Source: JACCXG01 sp963717745 (GTDB lineage Bacteria; Acidobacteriota; Vicinamibacteria; Vicinamibacterales; 2-12-FULL-66-21). From it: a DNA stretch of 64,000 nt. The first letter of the stretch is position 1. Every line of letters begins with the position of its first letter. The DNA is taken from contig CAVQXJ010000003.1 of assembly GCA_963717745.1 (NCBI GenBank), positions 186,001 through 250,000 on the forward strand, in the 5' to 3' direction. The translations under genes were made by a program, and so were the position numbers. Shown here piece after piece: positions 10,762 through 18,610 of the stretch. The notes under the pieces were generated by a model. That model worked only from the letters and a program-made list of their open reading frames with translations. It did not search any database and was not told the origin of the DNA.

Positions 10762-12347
10762 CGCGGTACATCTCGAGCGCCTGTCTGGTGGTGATTGCGA
10801 CGGCGGTGCTGTCGGCGCAGAAGCCGTGGGTCGATCCCGCGAAGTTCTCGCAGCCGCCGACCACCAGCTGGCCAACCTACAACGGCGACTATTCGGGGCG
10901 CCGCTTCAGCCCGCTGACCAAGGTCACCGCAGCCAATGTCCAGTCGCTGAGCCTGGGGTGGACCTATCGCGTCGGGCCCGGCCTCGGCGGCGGGGTGCCG
11001 ATCAAGGGCACGCCGCTCATGATCGACGGCGTGCTCTATCTCACGGTACCGGATCACGTCTGGGCGCTCGACGCCCGCACCGGCCGCGAGTTGTGGCACT
11101 ACGCGTGGGAATCGAAGGGCGGCATTCACATCGCCAACCGCGGCGTGGCCGTCGCCGGCGATTCGCTGTACTTCGAGACCCCCGACTGCCATCTGGTGTC
11201 GCTCGGCATCAAGGACGGCAAGGAGCGCTGGCGGAAAGAGATCTGCGACCTCGATCAGTTCTACTACGGTTCAGTGGCCCCGGTCGTGGTGAAGGGACAT
11301 GTGATCGCCGGCGTCAGCGGCGATGACCTCGACATCCCCGGCTACGTGCAGTCGCACGATCCGGAGAGCGGCGAGATGCAGTGGCGCTGGTACGTCGTGC
11401 CGCAGAAGATGGGAGACCCGGGTTCCGAGTCGTGGCCGAACGAAGATGCCATGAAGCACGGCGGCGGCATGACCTGGCAGCCGCCCACCTACGATCCCGA
11501 TCTGAACCTGATCTATGTGACGACCGGCAATCCGCAGCCGGTGATCGCCCACAAGAACCGCGCCGGATCGAATCTCTACACCGGCTCGATCGTCGCGCTG
11601 AACCCGGACACCGGCAAGATGGTGTGGGCCTTCCAATCGTCGCCGCACGATACCCACGATTGGGATTCGACACAGACGCCGGTGTTGATCGACGACGAGG
11701 TCAATGGGAAGCCGCGCAAGCTGCTGGCGCAGGCGGCACGCAATGGCCACTACTTCCTGCTCGATCGCGCGACCGGCAAGGCGCTGGTGTCGACGGAATA
11801 CGTCAAGACCAACTGGGCGAAGGGCTACGACGCCAAAGGGCAGCCGATCCCCAATCCCGCGAAGGACCCGCAAATCGACGGCGCGCTGGTCTCGCCCAAC
11901 CAGGGAGGCGCCACCAACTGGCCGCCGCCGAGCTTCAGCCCGTTGACCGGACTGATGTACGTCAGCGCCGGGCAGGCCTACAGCGTGTATTACATCTACG
12001 ACCCGAGCGACAACCCGCAAGGCTGGGGCGGCACCGACCGCGGCGGGTACGCCGAGTCGATGCTGCAGGCCATCGACTACAAGACCGGCAAGGTGAAGTG
12101 GAGCCACAAGTGGGAAGGGAACATCCGCGCCGGTGTGCTGAGCACGGCCGGCAATGTGGTCTTCACCGGCGGCACGTCGAACGATCTCGTGGCGCTCAAC
12201 GCTACGAGCGGTGAAGCGCTGTGGCAGGCGCGCCTCAATTCAGCCGTCGCGAACGGCCCGATCACCTACGAGCTCGATGGACTGCAGTACGTGCTGGTCG
12301 GGGCGGGGGATACCTTGTGGACGTTCGTGATGAATCAGAGTCGCTAG
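10758..12347 (+). CDS. PQQ-dependent alcohol/sugar dehydrogenase-like quinoprotein
   Basis: A 529-residue exported eight-bladed quinoprotein. The signal peptide SACLVVIATAVLSAQ is followed by the family opening WPTYNGDYSGRRFSPL. Typical blade motifs are LDARTGRELWHY, PPTYDPDLNLIYVTTGNP, DTHDWDSTQTPVLID and TAGNVVFTGGTSNDLVALNATSGEALW. Family enzymes oxidise alcohols or aldoses with PQQ and Ca2+ or a lanthanide in the periplasm. I see no adjacent Cys-Cys pair of the methanol dehydrogenase type and no fused haem domain; the coupled upstream diheme protein supplies the cytochrome. No PQQ synthesis genes are in the window. Confidence 0.87.
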   Translation: MTRYISSACLVVIATAVLSAQKPWVDPAKFSQPPTTSWPTYNGDYSGRRFSPLTKVTAANVQSLSLGWTYRVGPGLGGGVPIKGTPLMIDGVLYLTVPDHVWALDARTGRELWHYAWESKGGIHIANRGVAVAGDSLYFETPDCHLVSLGIKDGKERWRKEICDLDQFYYGSVAPVVVKGHVIAGVSGDDLDIPGYVQSHDPESGEMQWRWYVVPQKMGDPGSESWPNEDAMKHGGGMTWQPPTYDPDLNLIYVTTGNPQPVIAHKNRAGSNLYTGSIVALNPDTGKMVWAFQSSPHDTHDWDSTQTPVLIDDEVNGKPRKLLAQAARNGHYFLLDRATGKALVSTEYVKTNWAKGYDAKGQPIPNPAKDPQIDGALVSPNQGGATNWPPPSFSPLTGLMYVSAGQAYSVYYIYDPSDNPQGWGGTDRGGYAESMLQAIDYKTGKVKWSHKWEGNIRAGVLSTAGNVVFTGGTSNDLVALNATSGEALWQARLNSAVANGPITYELDGLQYVLVGAGDTLWTFVMNQSR

Positions 12348-12503
12348 CCGCGGGTTCGCGGTTCGCGGGTTCGCGGTTCGGCGTAGAGGCAGCAAGCCGC
12401 GCACGACGAAATTCAACGGTCCCGCGAACTTGAATTCGCTTGTGGCGCGGGGGGCTTCAGCCCCCCGCGGCGAACCCGCGAACCCGCGAACCGGGAGCCC
12501 GCG
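12348..12503. repeat. Inverted repeat of GGGTTCGCGGTTCGC units with central hairpin
   Basis: The left arm (12348-12382) begins one base after the dehydrogenase stop and consists of alternating cgggttcg/cggttcg units. The right arm (12471-12503) repeats cgaacccg units in the opposite sense. Between them is a near-perfect hairpin gcgggggg/ccccccgc (12447-12454, 12461-12468). The flanking genes converge, so this may be a bidirectional terminator. The left unit recurs at 56975-57009. Confidence 0.75.
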
Positions 12504-12506
12504 GCT

Positions 12507-13058
12507 TTAGCCCACCGTGAAGGGAATCGTCGCCACCTTGGTGCCCCACTCGATCTTCAACGTGCCGCCCTTGGGCGTGTCGTCGATCGAGATCGTCACC
12601 TGTTCCTGTGGTGCCTTCGCGGGCTGCAGCGTCATCGGCGCGCGGCCAATCTCCAGAGAGGCGTTGTAAGGGATACCCCACTGACCGGGTTTCGCGACCT
12701 TCCCGACCAGCAGCTGCCAACTCTTTTCGCCCGGTTCCGTGTTGAGGGTGTACGTCCCAGGCTCGAGGCTGAGCGTGCCCAGCTTCAGCGCCTTGTCGGT
12801 CTTGAGCAGCGTCGCCTCATCGGCGCCCGTGCGCCAAGGCTTGCCGATTTCCATGAACCCTGGACCGTTCTCCGGGCGTCCCTTCAGCGAGGGCCGCCCG
12901 TACTCGATTGAGAGGTTCGCTCCGTCGATCGTCCACTCGGTGCGGACATGAGGGCTGCCACCCTTGCCCGGGTGCACCTCCGTGGTCTTCTGTGCTGCCA
13001 CCGATCCAGCCGCGGCGATCACCAGCACGGCCGCCATTCCACATGCCATCAGACGCAT
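12507..13058 (-). CDS. DUF2911 secreted protein
   Basis: A 183-residue exported protein of the DUF2911 family, marked by YGRPSLKGR, PWRTGADEAT, LEPGTYTLNTEP and the C-terminal LKIEWGTKVATIPF. The start ATG at 13058 follows AGGAGAAACATTG and opens the signal sequence MACGMAAVLVIAAAGSVAAQ. Family function is unknown; members are common in Bacteroidetes and Acidobacteria and sometimes carry TPRs, absent here. It stands alone, with inverted repeat sequence on its 3' side. Confidence 0.9.
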   Translation of the reverse strand: MRLMACGMAAVLVIAAAGSVAAQKTTEVHPGKGGSPHVRTEWTIDGANLSIEYGRPSLKGRPENGPGFMEIGKPWRTGADEATLLKTDKALKLGTLSLEPGTYTLNTEPGEKSWQLLVGKVAKPGQWGIPYNASLEIGRAPMTLQPAKAPQEQVTISIDDTPKGGTLKIEWGTKVATIPFTVG

Positions 13059-13337
13059 CAATGTTTCTCCTGGGGAAGTCGCTTCATTCTGACAAGCCCG
13101 GTCTGGGGCTTCCGAGGTACCGTAACCCCGGCTTTCGCCGGCCTATTCCCGGAGCGGATCGCCAGCGACGGGCTACCTGAGCCACACGCCACGCACGTTG
13201 AGATGGGATGGTGCCCGGTGCCAGATCGACTTGCCGCGCTCTATGCTCCGCTGCGGCTGGTCCGGCTCGGACAGGCCGCCGCACGTCGTCTGTTCCCCGC
13301 GTCGCGCCGTTCGTCATCACGGCTCCAGGCTCCAGGA
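13059..13337. other. Non-coding gap
   Basis: 279 bp between two minus-strand genes. Frames across it are short and Arg/Pro-rich, and I see no credible gene. A short ccggctttcgccgg palindrome lies around 13128-13141. The promoter of the DUF2911 gene should be in its first 100 bp, but no clear boxes are visible. Confidence 0.4.
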
Positions 13338-14750
13338 TTAGAAGACCGCGGATTCGCTGTCGCTCGATGGCAGGACCTTGCCTGGGTTCATCCGATTGTC
13401 GGGATCCAGGGCGAGCTTGATTGTGCGCATCACGTCCAGCGCCGCGCCGTGCTCGGCCTCCATGTATTTGATCTTTCCGTAGCCCACGCCGTGCTCGCCG
13501 GTGCAGGTACCGCCCAACGCCAGCGCGCGGTGCACCAATCGCTCGTTGAGCCGGCGGGCCTCGGTCACTTCCGCCGGGTCGTCGGGGTTGAGGAGATACA
13601 TGAGGTGGAAATTGCCGTCGCCGGCATGGCCGACCAGACAAATCGGAAACGACGCGCCGCGGTTGTCCTGTGCCGTCTCGGCCACGCATTCCGCGAGCCG
13701 TGAGATCGGTACGCAGACATCGGTCGGCCACGATCGGCAGCCGGGTCGCAGCGCCAGCCCCGCATAGTGCGCGTTGTGTCGCGCCTGCCAGAGCCGCTCG
13801 CGATCCTCGAGCCGGGTCGCCCAGGCGAATTGGTGTCCCCCGTGCTCGGCGGCGATGCCCTGCACGGTTTCCGCCTGACCCGCGACGTGGCTCTCGCTGT
13901 CGCCATGGAACTCGAACAGCAGCGTAGGGGCGACCGGGTAGGCGGTTTTCGAATAGCGGTTGATCGCGTCCATCTGCACGTCATCCAGGAGCTCGATCCG
14001 CGCGACCGGAATCCCGAGCTGGATGGTGCCGATCACCGTATCCACCGCTCCCTGCATCGTCTCGAACGAGCAGACCGCCGCCGACACCGCTTCGGGGACG
14101 GGATGCAGCCTCAGCGTCACCTCGGTGATGATGCCGAGCGTGCCTTCGGATCCGACGAACAGGCGGGTCAGGTCGTAGCCCGCGGCCGACTTGCGGGCCC
14201 GCGTGCCGGTCTTGATGACGCGGCCGTCCGCGAGCACCGCGGTCAACCCGAGGACGTTCTCGCGCATCGTGCCGTAGCGGACCGCGGTCGTGCCGGACGC
14301 GCGCGTGGCGGCCATCCCGCCGAGCGTGGCATCCGCCCCGGGATCGATCGGGAACATCAATCCGGTGTTGCGCAGGACCTTGGCGAGTTGCAGGCGGGTG
14401 ACACCGGCTTCCACCGTGACGTCGAGATCCTCGGCGCTGACCTGCAGCACGCGGTTCATCTCGCGCAGGTCCACGGTGATGCCGCCATGAATCGCGTGCA
14501 CGTGTCCTTCGAGCGAGGTGCCGGCGCCGAACGGAATGATCGGCAGCTGCACGCGCTGGCTGATGCGCGCGATCTCCACGATCTCTTCGGTCGTGGTGGG
14601 GAAGCAGACGATATCGGGAGCGGCGGGCGGGTGATACGACTCGCCGTGACTGTGATGGTCGCGAACCGCGGCGGCGTCCGACGCGCGCGCCCCGAGCACC
14701 GCCTTCAGCTCCGCGAGCGCGGAGGCGACGGTGCCGGCGTCGGTAAGCAT
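13338..14750 (-). CDS. FAD-binding oxidase, D-lactate dehydrogenase (cytochrome)-like
   Basis: A 470-residue flavoprotein of the FAD_binding_4/FAD-oxidase_C family (GlcD/DLD type). The FAD pyrophosphate-binding segment is seen as PIIPFGAGTSLEGH, followed by DPGADATLGGMAATRASGTTAVRYGTM; the C-terminal half carries VGHAGDGNFH and TCTGEHGVGYGKIKYM, with a final LDPDNRMNPGKVLP typical of D-lactate/glycolate oxidases. It would oxidise a 2-hydroxy acid and feed electrons to the respiratory chain. The ATG at 14750 (MLTDAGTVASAL) is chosen because the upstream in-frame extension is Arg/Pro-rich and unlike the family. No GlcE or GlcF partner lies beside it. Confidence 0.9.
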   Translation of the reverse strand: MLTDAGTVASALAELKAVLGARASDAAAVRDHHSHGESYHPPAAPDIVCFPTTTEEIVEIARISQRVQLPIIPFGAGTSLEGHVHAIHGGITVDLREMNRVLQVSAEDLDVTVEAGVTRLQLAKVLRNTGLMFPIDPGADATLGGMAATRASGTTAVRYGTMRENVLGLTAVLADGRVIKTGTRARKSAAGYDLTRLFVGSEGTLGIITEVTLRLHPVPEAVSAAVCSFETMQGAVDTVIGTIQLGIPVARIELLDDVQMDAINRYSKTAYPVAPTLLFEFHGDSESHVAGQAETVQGIAAEHGGHQFAWATRLEDRERLWQARHNAHYAGLALRPGCRSWPTDVCVPISRLAECVAETAQDNRGASFPICLVGHAGDGNFHLMYLLNPDDPAEVTEARRLNERLVHRALALGGTCTGEHGVGYGKIKYMEAEHGAALDVMRTIKLALDPDNRMNPGKVLPSSDSESAVF

Positions 14751-14894
14751 CCGAGCAGTGTAGCGGATCGCTGCGGCTGCTTCGACAGGGCCGGCTTTAG
14801 GTCGCCCGCGCGGAGACAATCGGGGTGACGCGGCGGAAATCCTTCGATCATTGGCGGGTTCCAGTCTGGAACCGGTCTTGCGATATCGTCGGCC

Positions 14895-15050
14895 ATGCCG
14901 ATCGAGATCTGTGTCGGGCGCGCCGCCGCGCTCCTCGTTCATCCGGCCGCCGCCTGGCTCCGCCTGTCGGCGCGCGGCCGTGCGATGCTGATCGGCGCTT
15001 ATGCCACCGCGTCGTACTTCGTGGTGCTGACCGCGCTGCTCGCGCTCTGA
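14895..15050 (+). CDS. Small membrane protein, 51 residues
   Basis: A short frame from ATG 14895 to TGA 15050 encodes MPIEICVGRAAALLVHPAAA, a basic stretch WLRLSARGR and a C-terminal hydrophobic helix with aromatic residues (AYATASYFVVLTALLAL). The pattern is that of a single-span protein and differs from the Arg/Pro-rich translation of chance frames here. There is no obvious ribosome-binding site. It lies between two minus-strand genes, convergent with the VOC gene. I do not recognise a family. Confidence 0.45.
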   Translation: MPIEICVGRAAALLVHPAAAWLRLSARGRAMLIGAYATASYFVVLTALLAL

Positions 15051-15065
15051 CCTGGCGCCGAGCTG

Positions 15066-16028
15066 CTAGGGTTTCTCGGCTGCCGCCGGCAGGTGGAGGG
15101 GGGGCAGCGCCGCCGTGATCTGCGCGCGGTGTCCCTCGAGCCACGGGGGCAGTACCAGCGTTTCGCCCAGGTGGACGGGATCCTCGTCGACGGCGAAGCC
15201 GGGGCCATCGGTCGCCAGCTCGAACAGCACGCCGCCTGGCTCGGTGAAATACACCGACTGAAACCAGAACCGGTCGATGACCGGCGTCGGCCGCCGCCCG
15301 GCGCGCTCGATCTCGTCTCTCACGGACAGTTGGTGCGTCGCATCGTCCACCCGCCACGCCAGATGATGGATGCTGCCGACACCCCAGGCGCCACGGCGGG
15401 TGTCCGGCGCTGCCTGCACGTCGACGTAGGCGCCTGAGAGCCCGCCCGACACGCCATAGCGCTGCCAGCCGTTTTCGGTGCCGAGGAGCTCGAAGCCGAG
15501 TACCTGCGTCAGGAACGCCGCGGTCGGCTCGAGATCGTGCTCGCGCAGCCTCGCGGTTTCGAGGCCGCGAATCTGCCGCTCAGCCGGAATCGGGCTGTGG
15601 TCCCAGGGTGTGAAGGGACGCGCTGCCGCGTGCTCGCTCTCGATCAACGCGACGCGTAAGCCGTGGGGATCGGTCACCGGGAGCACTGGCGCTCCGAACC
15701 GCCGCTCCACCGGGGCGGTCGTGATGCCGTAATGGGCGAGCCGTTGGGTCCAGAACGACAGGCTCCCCTGAGGAATGGCCAGTCCGACCTCACTGCTGAG
15801 CCCGTGGCCCTCGCGCGACGGCGCCAGGTGGGACCAGGGGAAGAACGTCAGGTCCGTTCCGGGGCGGCCCTCCGCATCCGCATAGAAGAGGTGGTACGTG
15901 CCAGGGTCGTCCTGGTTGACGCTGCGCTTGACCAGCCGCATGCCCAGCACGCCGGCGTAAAAATCGAGATTCTCCTGGGCCGGACCGGCAATCGCGGTCA
16001 CGTGGTGCAGTCCAGTTACGGGGTGCAT
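15066..16028 (-). CDS. VOC-family ring-cleaving dioxygenase/glyoxalase (MhqO/LinE-like)
   Basis: A 320-residue protein with two vicinal-oxygen-chelate modules. It opens GLHHVTAIAGPAQENLDFYAGVLGMRLVKRSVNQDD, the hallmark of the MhqA/MhqO ring-cleaving group, and the second module has SIHHLAWRVDD and FQSVYFTEPGGVLFELATD. Metal ligands of the type His, His and Glu are visible in HHVT, HHLAW and FELATD. Substrate is likely a hydroquinone or catechol, by family. The ATG at 16028 follows AGGAGGACCTCG. No quinone reductase or regulator is adjacent. Confidence 0.88.
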   Translation of the reverse strand: MHPVTGLHHVTAIAGPAQENLDFYAGVLGMRLVKRSVNQDDPGTYHLFYADAEGRPGTDLTFFPWSHLAPSREGHGLSSEVGLAIPQGSLSFWTQRLAHYGITTAPVERRFGAPVLPVTDPHGLRVALIESEHAAARPFTPWDHSPIPAERQIRGLETARLREHDLEPTAAFLTQVLGFELLGTENGWQRYGVSGGLSGAYVDVQAAPDTRRGAWGVGSIHHLAWRVDDATHQLSVRDEIERAGRRPTPVIDRFWFQSVYFTEPGGVLFELATDGPGFAVDEDPVHLGETLVLPPWLEGHRAQITAALPPLHLPAAAEKP

Positions 16029-16127
16029 CGAGGTCCTCCTGTTCGTCGAGCGCGGCGGTGATGATCGGCAGCGTCGAGATGATAGACGCCTTGGCCGCCG
16101 GCCGCGATTCGGATGACGAACCGACTA

Positions 16128-16287
16128 GCAGCCCGTGGTCAAAGTCTGGCGTCGCACCGAGACGGGCGAGGCGCCCCGCCGGCAAGGCGCGACGACCGAG
16201 CATACCGAGGGCGTTAGAGGGAGGAGCAACGCCGCCTGCGGGGATGCATCGCCCGTCGAATGCAGCCAGACTTTGACCACGGGCTGC
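16128..16287. repeat. 160-bp element with perfect 23-bp inverted ends
   Basis: gcagcccgtggtcaaagtct (16128 onward, 23 bp in all) is exactly matched in reverse complement at 16265-16287. The 114-bp interior is itself GC-rich and partly self-complementary. No target-site duplication is seen at the ends. This fills most of the 417-bp gap 16029-16445; the rest holds only a candidate -10 (tatgct, 16324-16329) for the next gene. Confidence 0.75.
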
Positions 16288-16445
16288 CAAGGGCAGAGCC
16301 GGGCGAGGCTCGTGCGAACGTGTTATGCTCGACCGATGCGGCACCGCCCCTGAGCTTATGCGCGAGCCCCATGCGCCGGTGACTCCGGCGTTTTTTAGTG
16401 TACGGAACCTGCAACGGGGGTGGGTTCTGCGAAGGAGGGTACCCT

Positions 16446-16706
16446 ATGGCGAGCCGACCGAAAGTAACCCAGCAGAAGCGTGCGCGCGAACGCGCGCGTC
16501 AGGAGCGCCAGCAGGAAAAGCTTCGGCGACGTGAAGAGAGCAAGGAGCGGCGCGCCAATACACCGGCAGCGCCTGGCGACGAGGATCCCGACATCGCCGG
16601 GATCGTTCCGGGTCCGCAGCCCAGCCCCTGGAATGATGACGATCTGATCGACGAGCCGGAAGAGGAAGTGGAGAATTCGGCGCCGGCGAATGGCGGCAGT
16701 CAGTAG
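16446..16706 (+). CDS. Small charged hypothetical protein
   Basis: An 86-residue soluble protein. The ATG at 16446 is preceded by AAGGAGG. The first half is very basic and predicted helical (QKRARERARQERQQEKLRRR), the second half is acidic (DDDLIDEPEEEVE). This charge split suggests an RNA- or ribosome-associated or coiled-coil protein, but I do not recognise the family. It stands alone between two inverted repeats. Confidence 0.7.
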   Translation: MASRPKVTQQKRARERARQERQQEKLRRREESKERRANTPAAPGDEDPDIAGIVPGPQPSPWNDDDLIDEPEEEVENSAPANGGSQ

Positions 16707-16816
16707 ACAGCAGGAAGTGATTCGCCGAGCCAGCGCTGCGAGCTGAGGAGGAACTGCCCCGGCCCGGAGGAGACCAAGGCAGCACGCCCGACGCCTGCTG
16801 TCTACTGTCTGCCGCC
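16692..16816. repeat. Inverted repeat overlapping the end of the small charged gene
   Basis: Arms 16692-16714 and 16794-16816 (around the core agtagacagcagg) are reverse complements over 23 bp with one mismatch. The left arm includes the last codons and stop of the small charged protein gene. The 79-bp loop and the rest of 16707-17007 show no gene. Confidence 0.75.
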
Positions 16817-17007
16817 AATCCTTCTCGACAGACACCAGTGAAACAGCAACGGGCGTACCGCTCGTTCAGCGCGACGAGCGCAAAAAAATCAAAGGAATTT
16901 CGACAGTCTACCCGGCGAGGCGGCCAACGGATTGGCCGGCGGTCAATTCGTTAGCTACCTCGTCGGAGTGGTGGTGCCCCTCCGCTGCCGGAGGGGCGCC
17001 GGATACG

Positions 17008-17157
17008 TCAGACCGTCCGACGACCGCTGACGAGACCCACCACGAACAGCACCAGGGCGATCACCAGCAGCACGTAAATGAAGTTGCCCATCGTGTAGCC
17101 ACTGACCAGCCCGAGCAACCACAGTACCAGCAGGATCACCGCGATTGTAAACAGCAT
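17008..17157 (-). CDS. lmo0937-family small membrane protein
   Basis: A 49-residue protein with two hydrophobic helices separated by SGYTMGNFIY (MLFTIAVILLVLWLLGLVSG, then IYVLLVIALVLFVVGLVSG) and a basic tail GRRTV. This is the pattern of the lmo0937 family of tiny, stress-associated membrane proteins. The ATG at 17157 follows AGGAGGGGCAACG, a strong ribosome-binding site. It appears monocistronic. Confidence 0.85.
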   Translation of the reverse strand: MLFTIAVILLVLWLLGLVSGYTMGNFIYVLLVIALVLFVVGLVSGRRTV

Positions 17158-17334
17158 CGTTGCCCCTCCTGCAGACCTATACAGCACAACGTATGCCGGC
17201 CCTAAGTGACTCACCCGGGGGCCGGAATCGTGATCGCAGCCCGTCGGTGTGGCGCGACCTACACAGGTTATGGCGGTAGACCGCTGAGGTATCGGTAAGC
17301 TCGACCTCATTCGGCCGACCCAGCCGTGCCGGGA

Positions 17335-18192
17335 TCAGCGCGGCGCGGCGACGTCCCGTTCCACGGTCACTTCGACCACGCCCAGAGGCTCCTCGGCCGC
17401 GACGAAGAGCTCGTCGGGATTTTCGGTCTGGGCGCTGAACAGATCCGCCGGCCGGTAGGGGCGCTCGTGCATCGCCAGGGTGACGTCGAGAATCTCTTCA
17501 TAGGTCGCGAGCACGACGTCGGCCATCGCATAAAGGGTGTGCTGCACCGAGCGCGCGGCGTGCATCGCGAACGTCTCGGTCAGCGCCGCTCTGACGCCCT
17601 GCCGATAGGGGCCGAACGTCACATCGGCGTTCGCGTAGGTCCACTTGGCCGTCAGCCCGCCGACGAGCAACGCCTGGACGGCATCCTCGAGGCCATCGTC
17701 GGCGCGCGGCGGGCGGCGGCGCGGCAGGAAACCGGACGTCCGCATCAGCATCAGTTGATCGATGCCCGACACCACCGCCGTCTGGTTGCCATTGCTGGTG
17801 ATGGCCACCGTCCGCTGCTCGGGGCCGCCGAGCAGGAACGCCTGTCCCTGCGGCTTGGCGCCGACATCCATGCGGGTCCACGGCTGCTCGGCAATCTCGA
17901 TCCGCACGCGGCTGATCTGCCGGTGCGTCTCGAGCACGCGCCGGCACAAGGCGAGGCCGAGCACCTCGATTTCAGCACCCGCATGCTCGCGCGCGGTCTT
18001 GTAGACGAAGGTCTTCAGCGTCTCACCGGGAATGATGCCGTCGGGCCGACCCTCGAGATACGCGGTCGCGAAATCTCCTTCGAAGCGGATCGACACCGTG
18101 AGATCGCGGGCATCGTGGCGGTCGCCGCGCCGGACGATGCGCAACATCCGCAGACGGGATTCCCCCTGGCTGCTAGCGCCGAGTCGAGGCAT
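17335..18192 (-). CDS. Urate-oxidase-fold protein lacking the catalytic dyad
   Basis: A 285-residue protein colinear with factor-independent urate oxidases: RGDRHDARDLTVSI, FEGDFATAYLEG, VYKTAREHAGAEIE, VSRVRIEI-like SRVRIEIAEQPW and SVQHTLYAMADVVLA. Against remembered Aspergillus uricase, the YGK motif with the catalytic Lys is QGE (Glu11), the Thr-Asp of the second catalytic site is Gly56-Glu57, and the urate-binding Asn near the C-terminus is replaced, while the Gln (SVQ) is kept. It may be a non-catalytic paralogue or act on another substrate. No purine catabolism gene is adjacent. Fold confident, activity doubtful. Confidence 0.75.
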   Translation of the reverse strand: MPRLGASSQGESRLRMLRIVRRGDRHDARDLTVSIRFEGDFATAYLEGRPDGIIPGETLKTFVYKTAREHAGAEIEVLGLALCRRVLETHRQISRVRIEIAEQPWTRMDVGAKPQGQAFLLGGPEQRTVAITSNGNQTAVVSGIDQLMLMRTSGFLPRRRPPRADDGLEDAVQALLVGGLTAKWTYANADVTFGPYRQGVRAALTETFAMHAARSVQHTLYAMADVVLATYEEILDVTLAMHERPYRPADLFSAQTENPDELFVAAEEPLGVVEVTVERDVAAPR

Positions 18193-18253
18193 GCGCGAAC
18201 TCTAACATGCGTCCATGCCGCAGCACGGCCGGCGACCACGCGGCGTTCACAGC

Positions 18254-18259
18254 TATAAT
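18254..18259 (+). promoter_or_regulatory. -10 box TATAAT of the acylphosphatase gene
   Basis: A perfect TATAAT lies 11 bp before the ATG at 18271, giving a predicted start site near 18266 and a leader of about five bases. There is no Shine-Dalgarno sequence and no good -35 box, so translation may be essentially leaderless. Confidence 0.5.
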
Positions 18260-18270
18260 CGGCGTTTCCG

Positions 18271-18543
18271 ATGATTGTCGCGAAGCGGTTCCTGGTCAGC
18301 GGACGGGTGCAAGGGGTGGGCTTCCGGTATTTCGTGCAGGACCACGCCAGCGTGGAGGGCCTGCACGGTTACGTCCGCAACCTGGCCGATGGGCGAGTCG
18401 AGGTGGTGATCGAAGGCGACGAGGAATCCGTGGTGCGAATCGAGCGGGCGCTCCGCCGCGGACCGTCCAGCGCGCGCGTCGATGATGTCGTAGTCGAGAC
18501 CACCGTGCCGACCGGCCGGGCCACCGGCTTCTCCGTCAAGTGA
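18271..18543 (+). CDS. acyP: Acylphosphatase
   Basis: A 90-residue acylphosphatase, which hydrolyses carboxyl-phosphate bonds such as acetyl- or carbamoyl-phosphate. The catalytic loop GRVQGVGFRYFV provides Arg19 and GYVRNLADGRVEV provides Asn37. Length is normal for the family. It is the first gene of a plus-strand pair with apt, 67 bp upstream. Confidence 0.96.
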   Translation: MIVAKRFLVSGRVQGVGFRYFVQDHASVEGLHGYVRNLADGRVEVVIEGDEESVVRIERALRRGPSSARVDDVVVETTVPTGRATGFSVK

Positions 18544-18610
18544 GATCGTCCGCTCGGACCGACCGCCTCTCGATGAAGCGAGACCGATTCCGGCGAAGTG
18601 AGACCAATCC

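Noticed and set aside
16128..16287. Retron RNA or insertion sequence
   Set aside because: There is no reverse transcriptase or transposase gene nearby and no target-site duplication.
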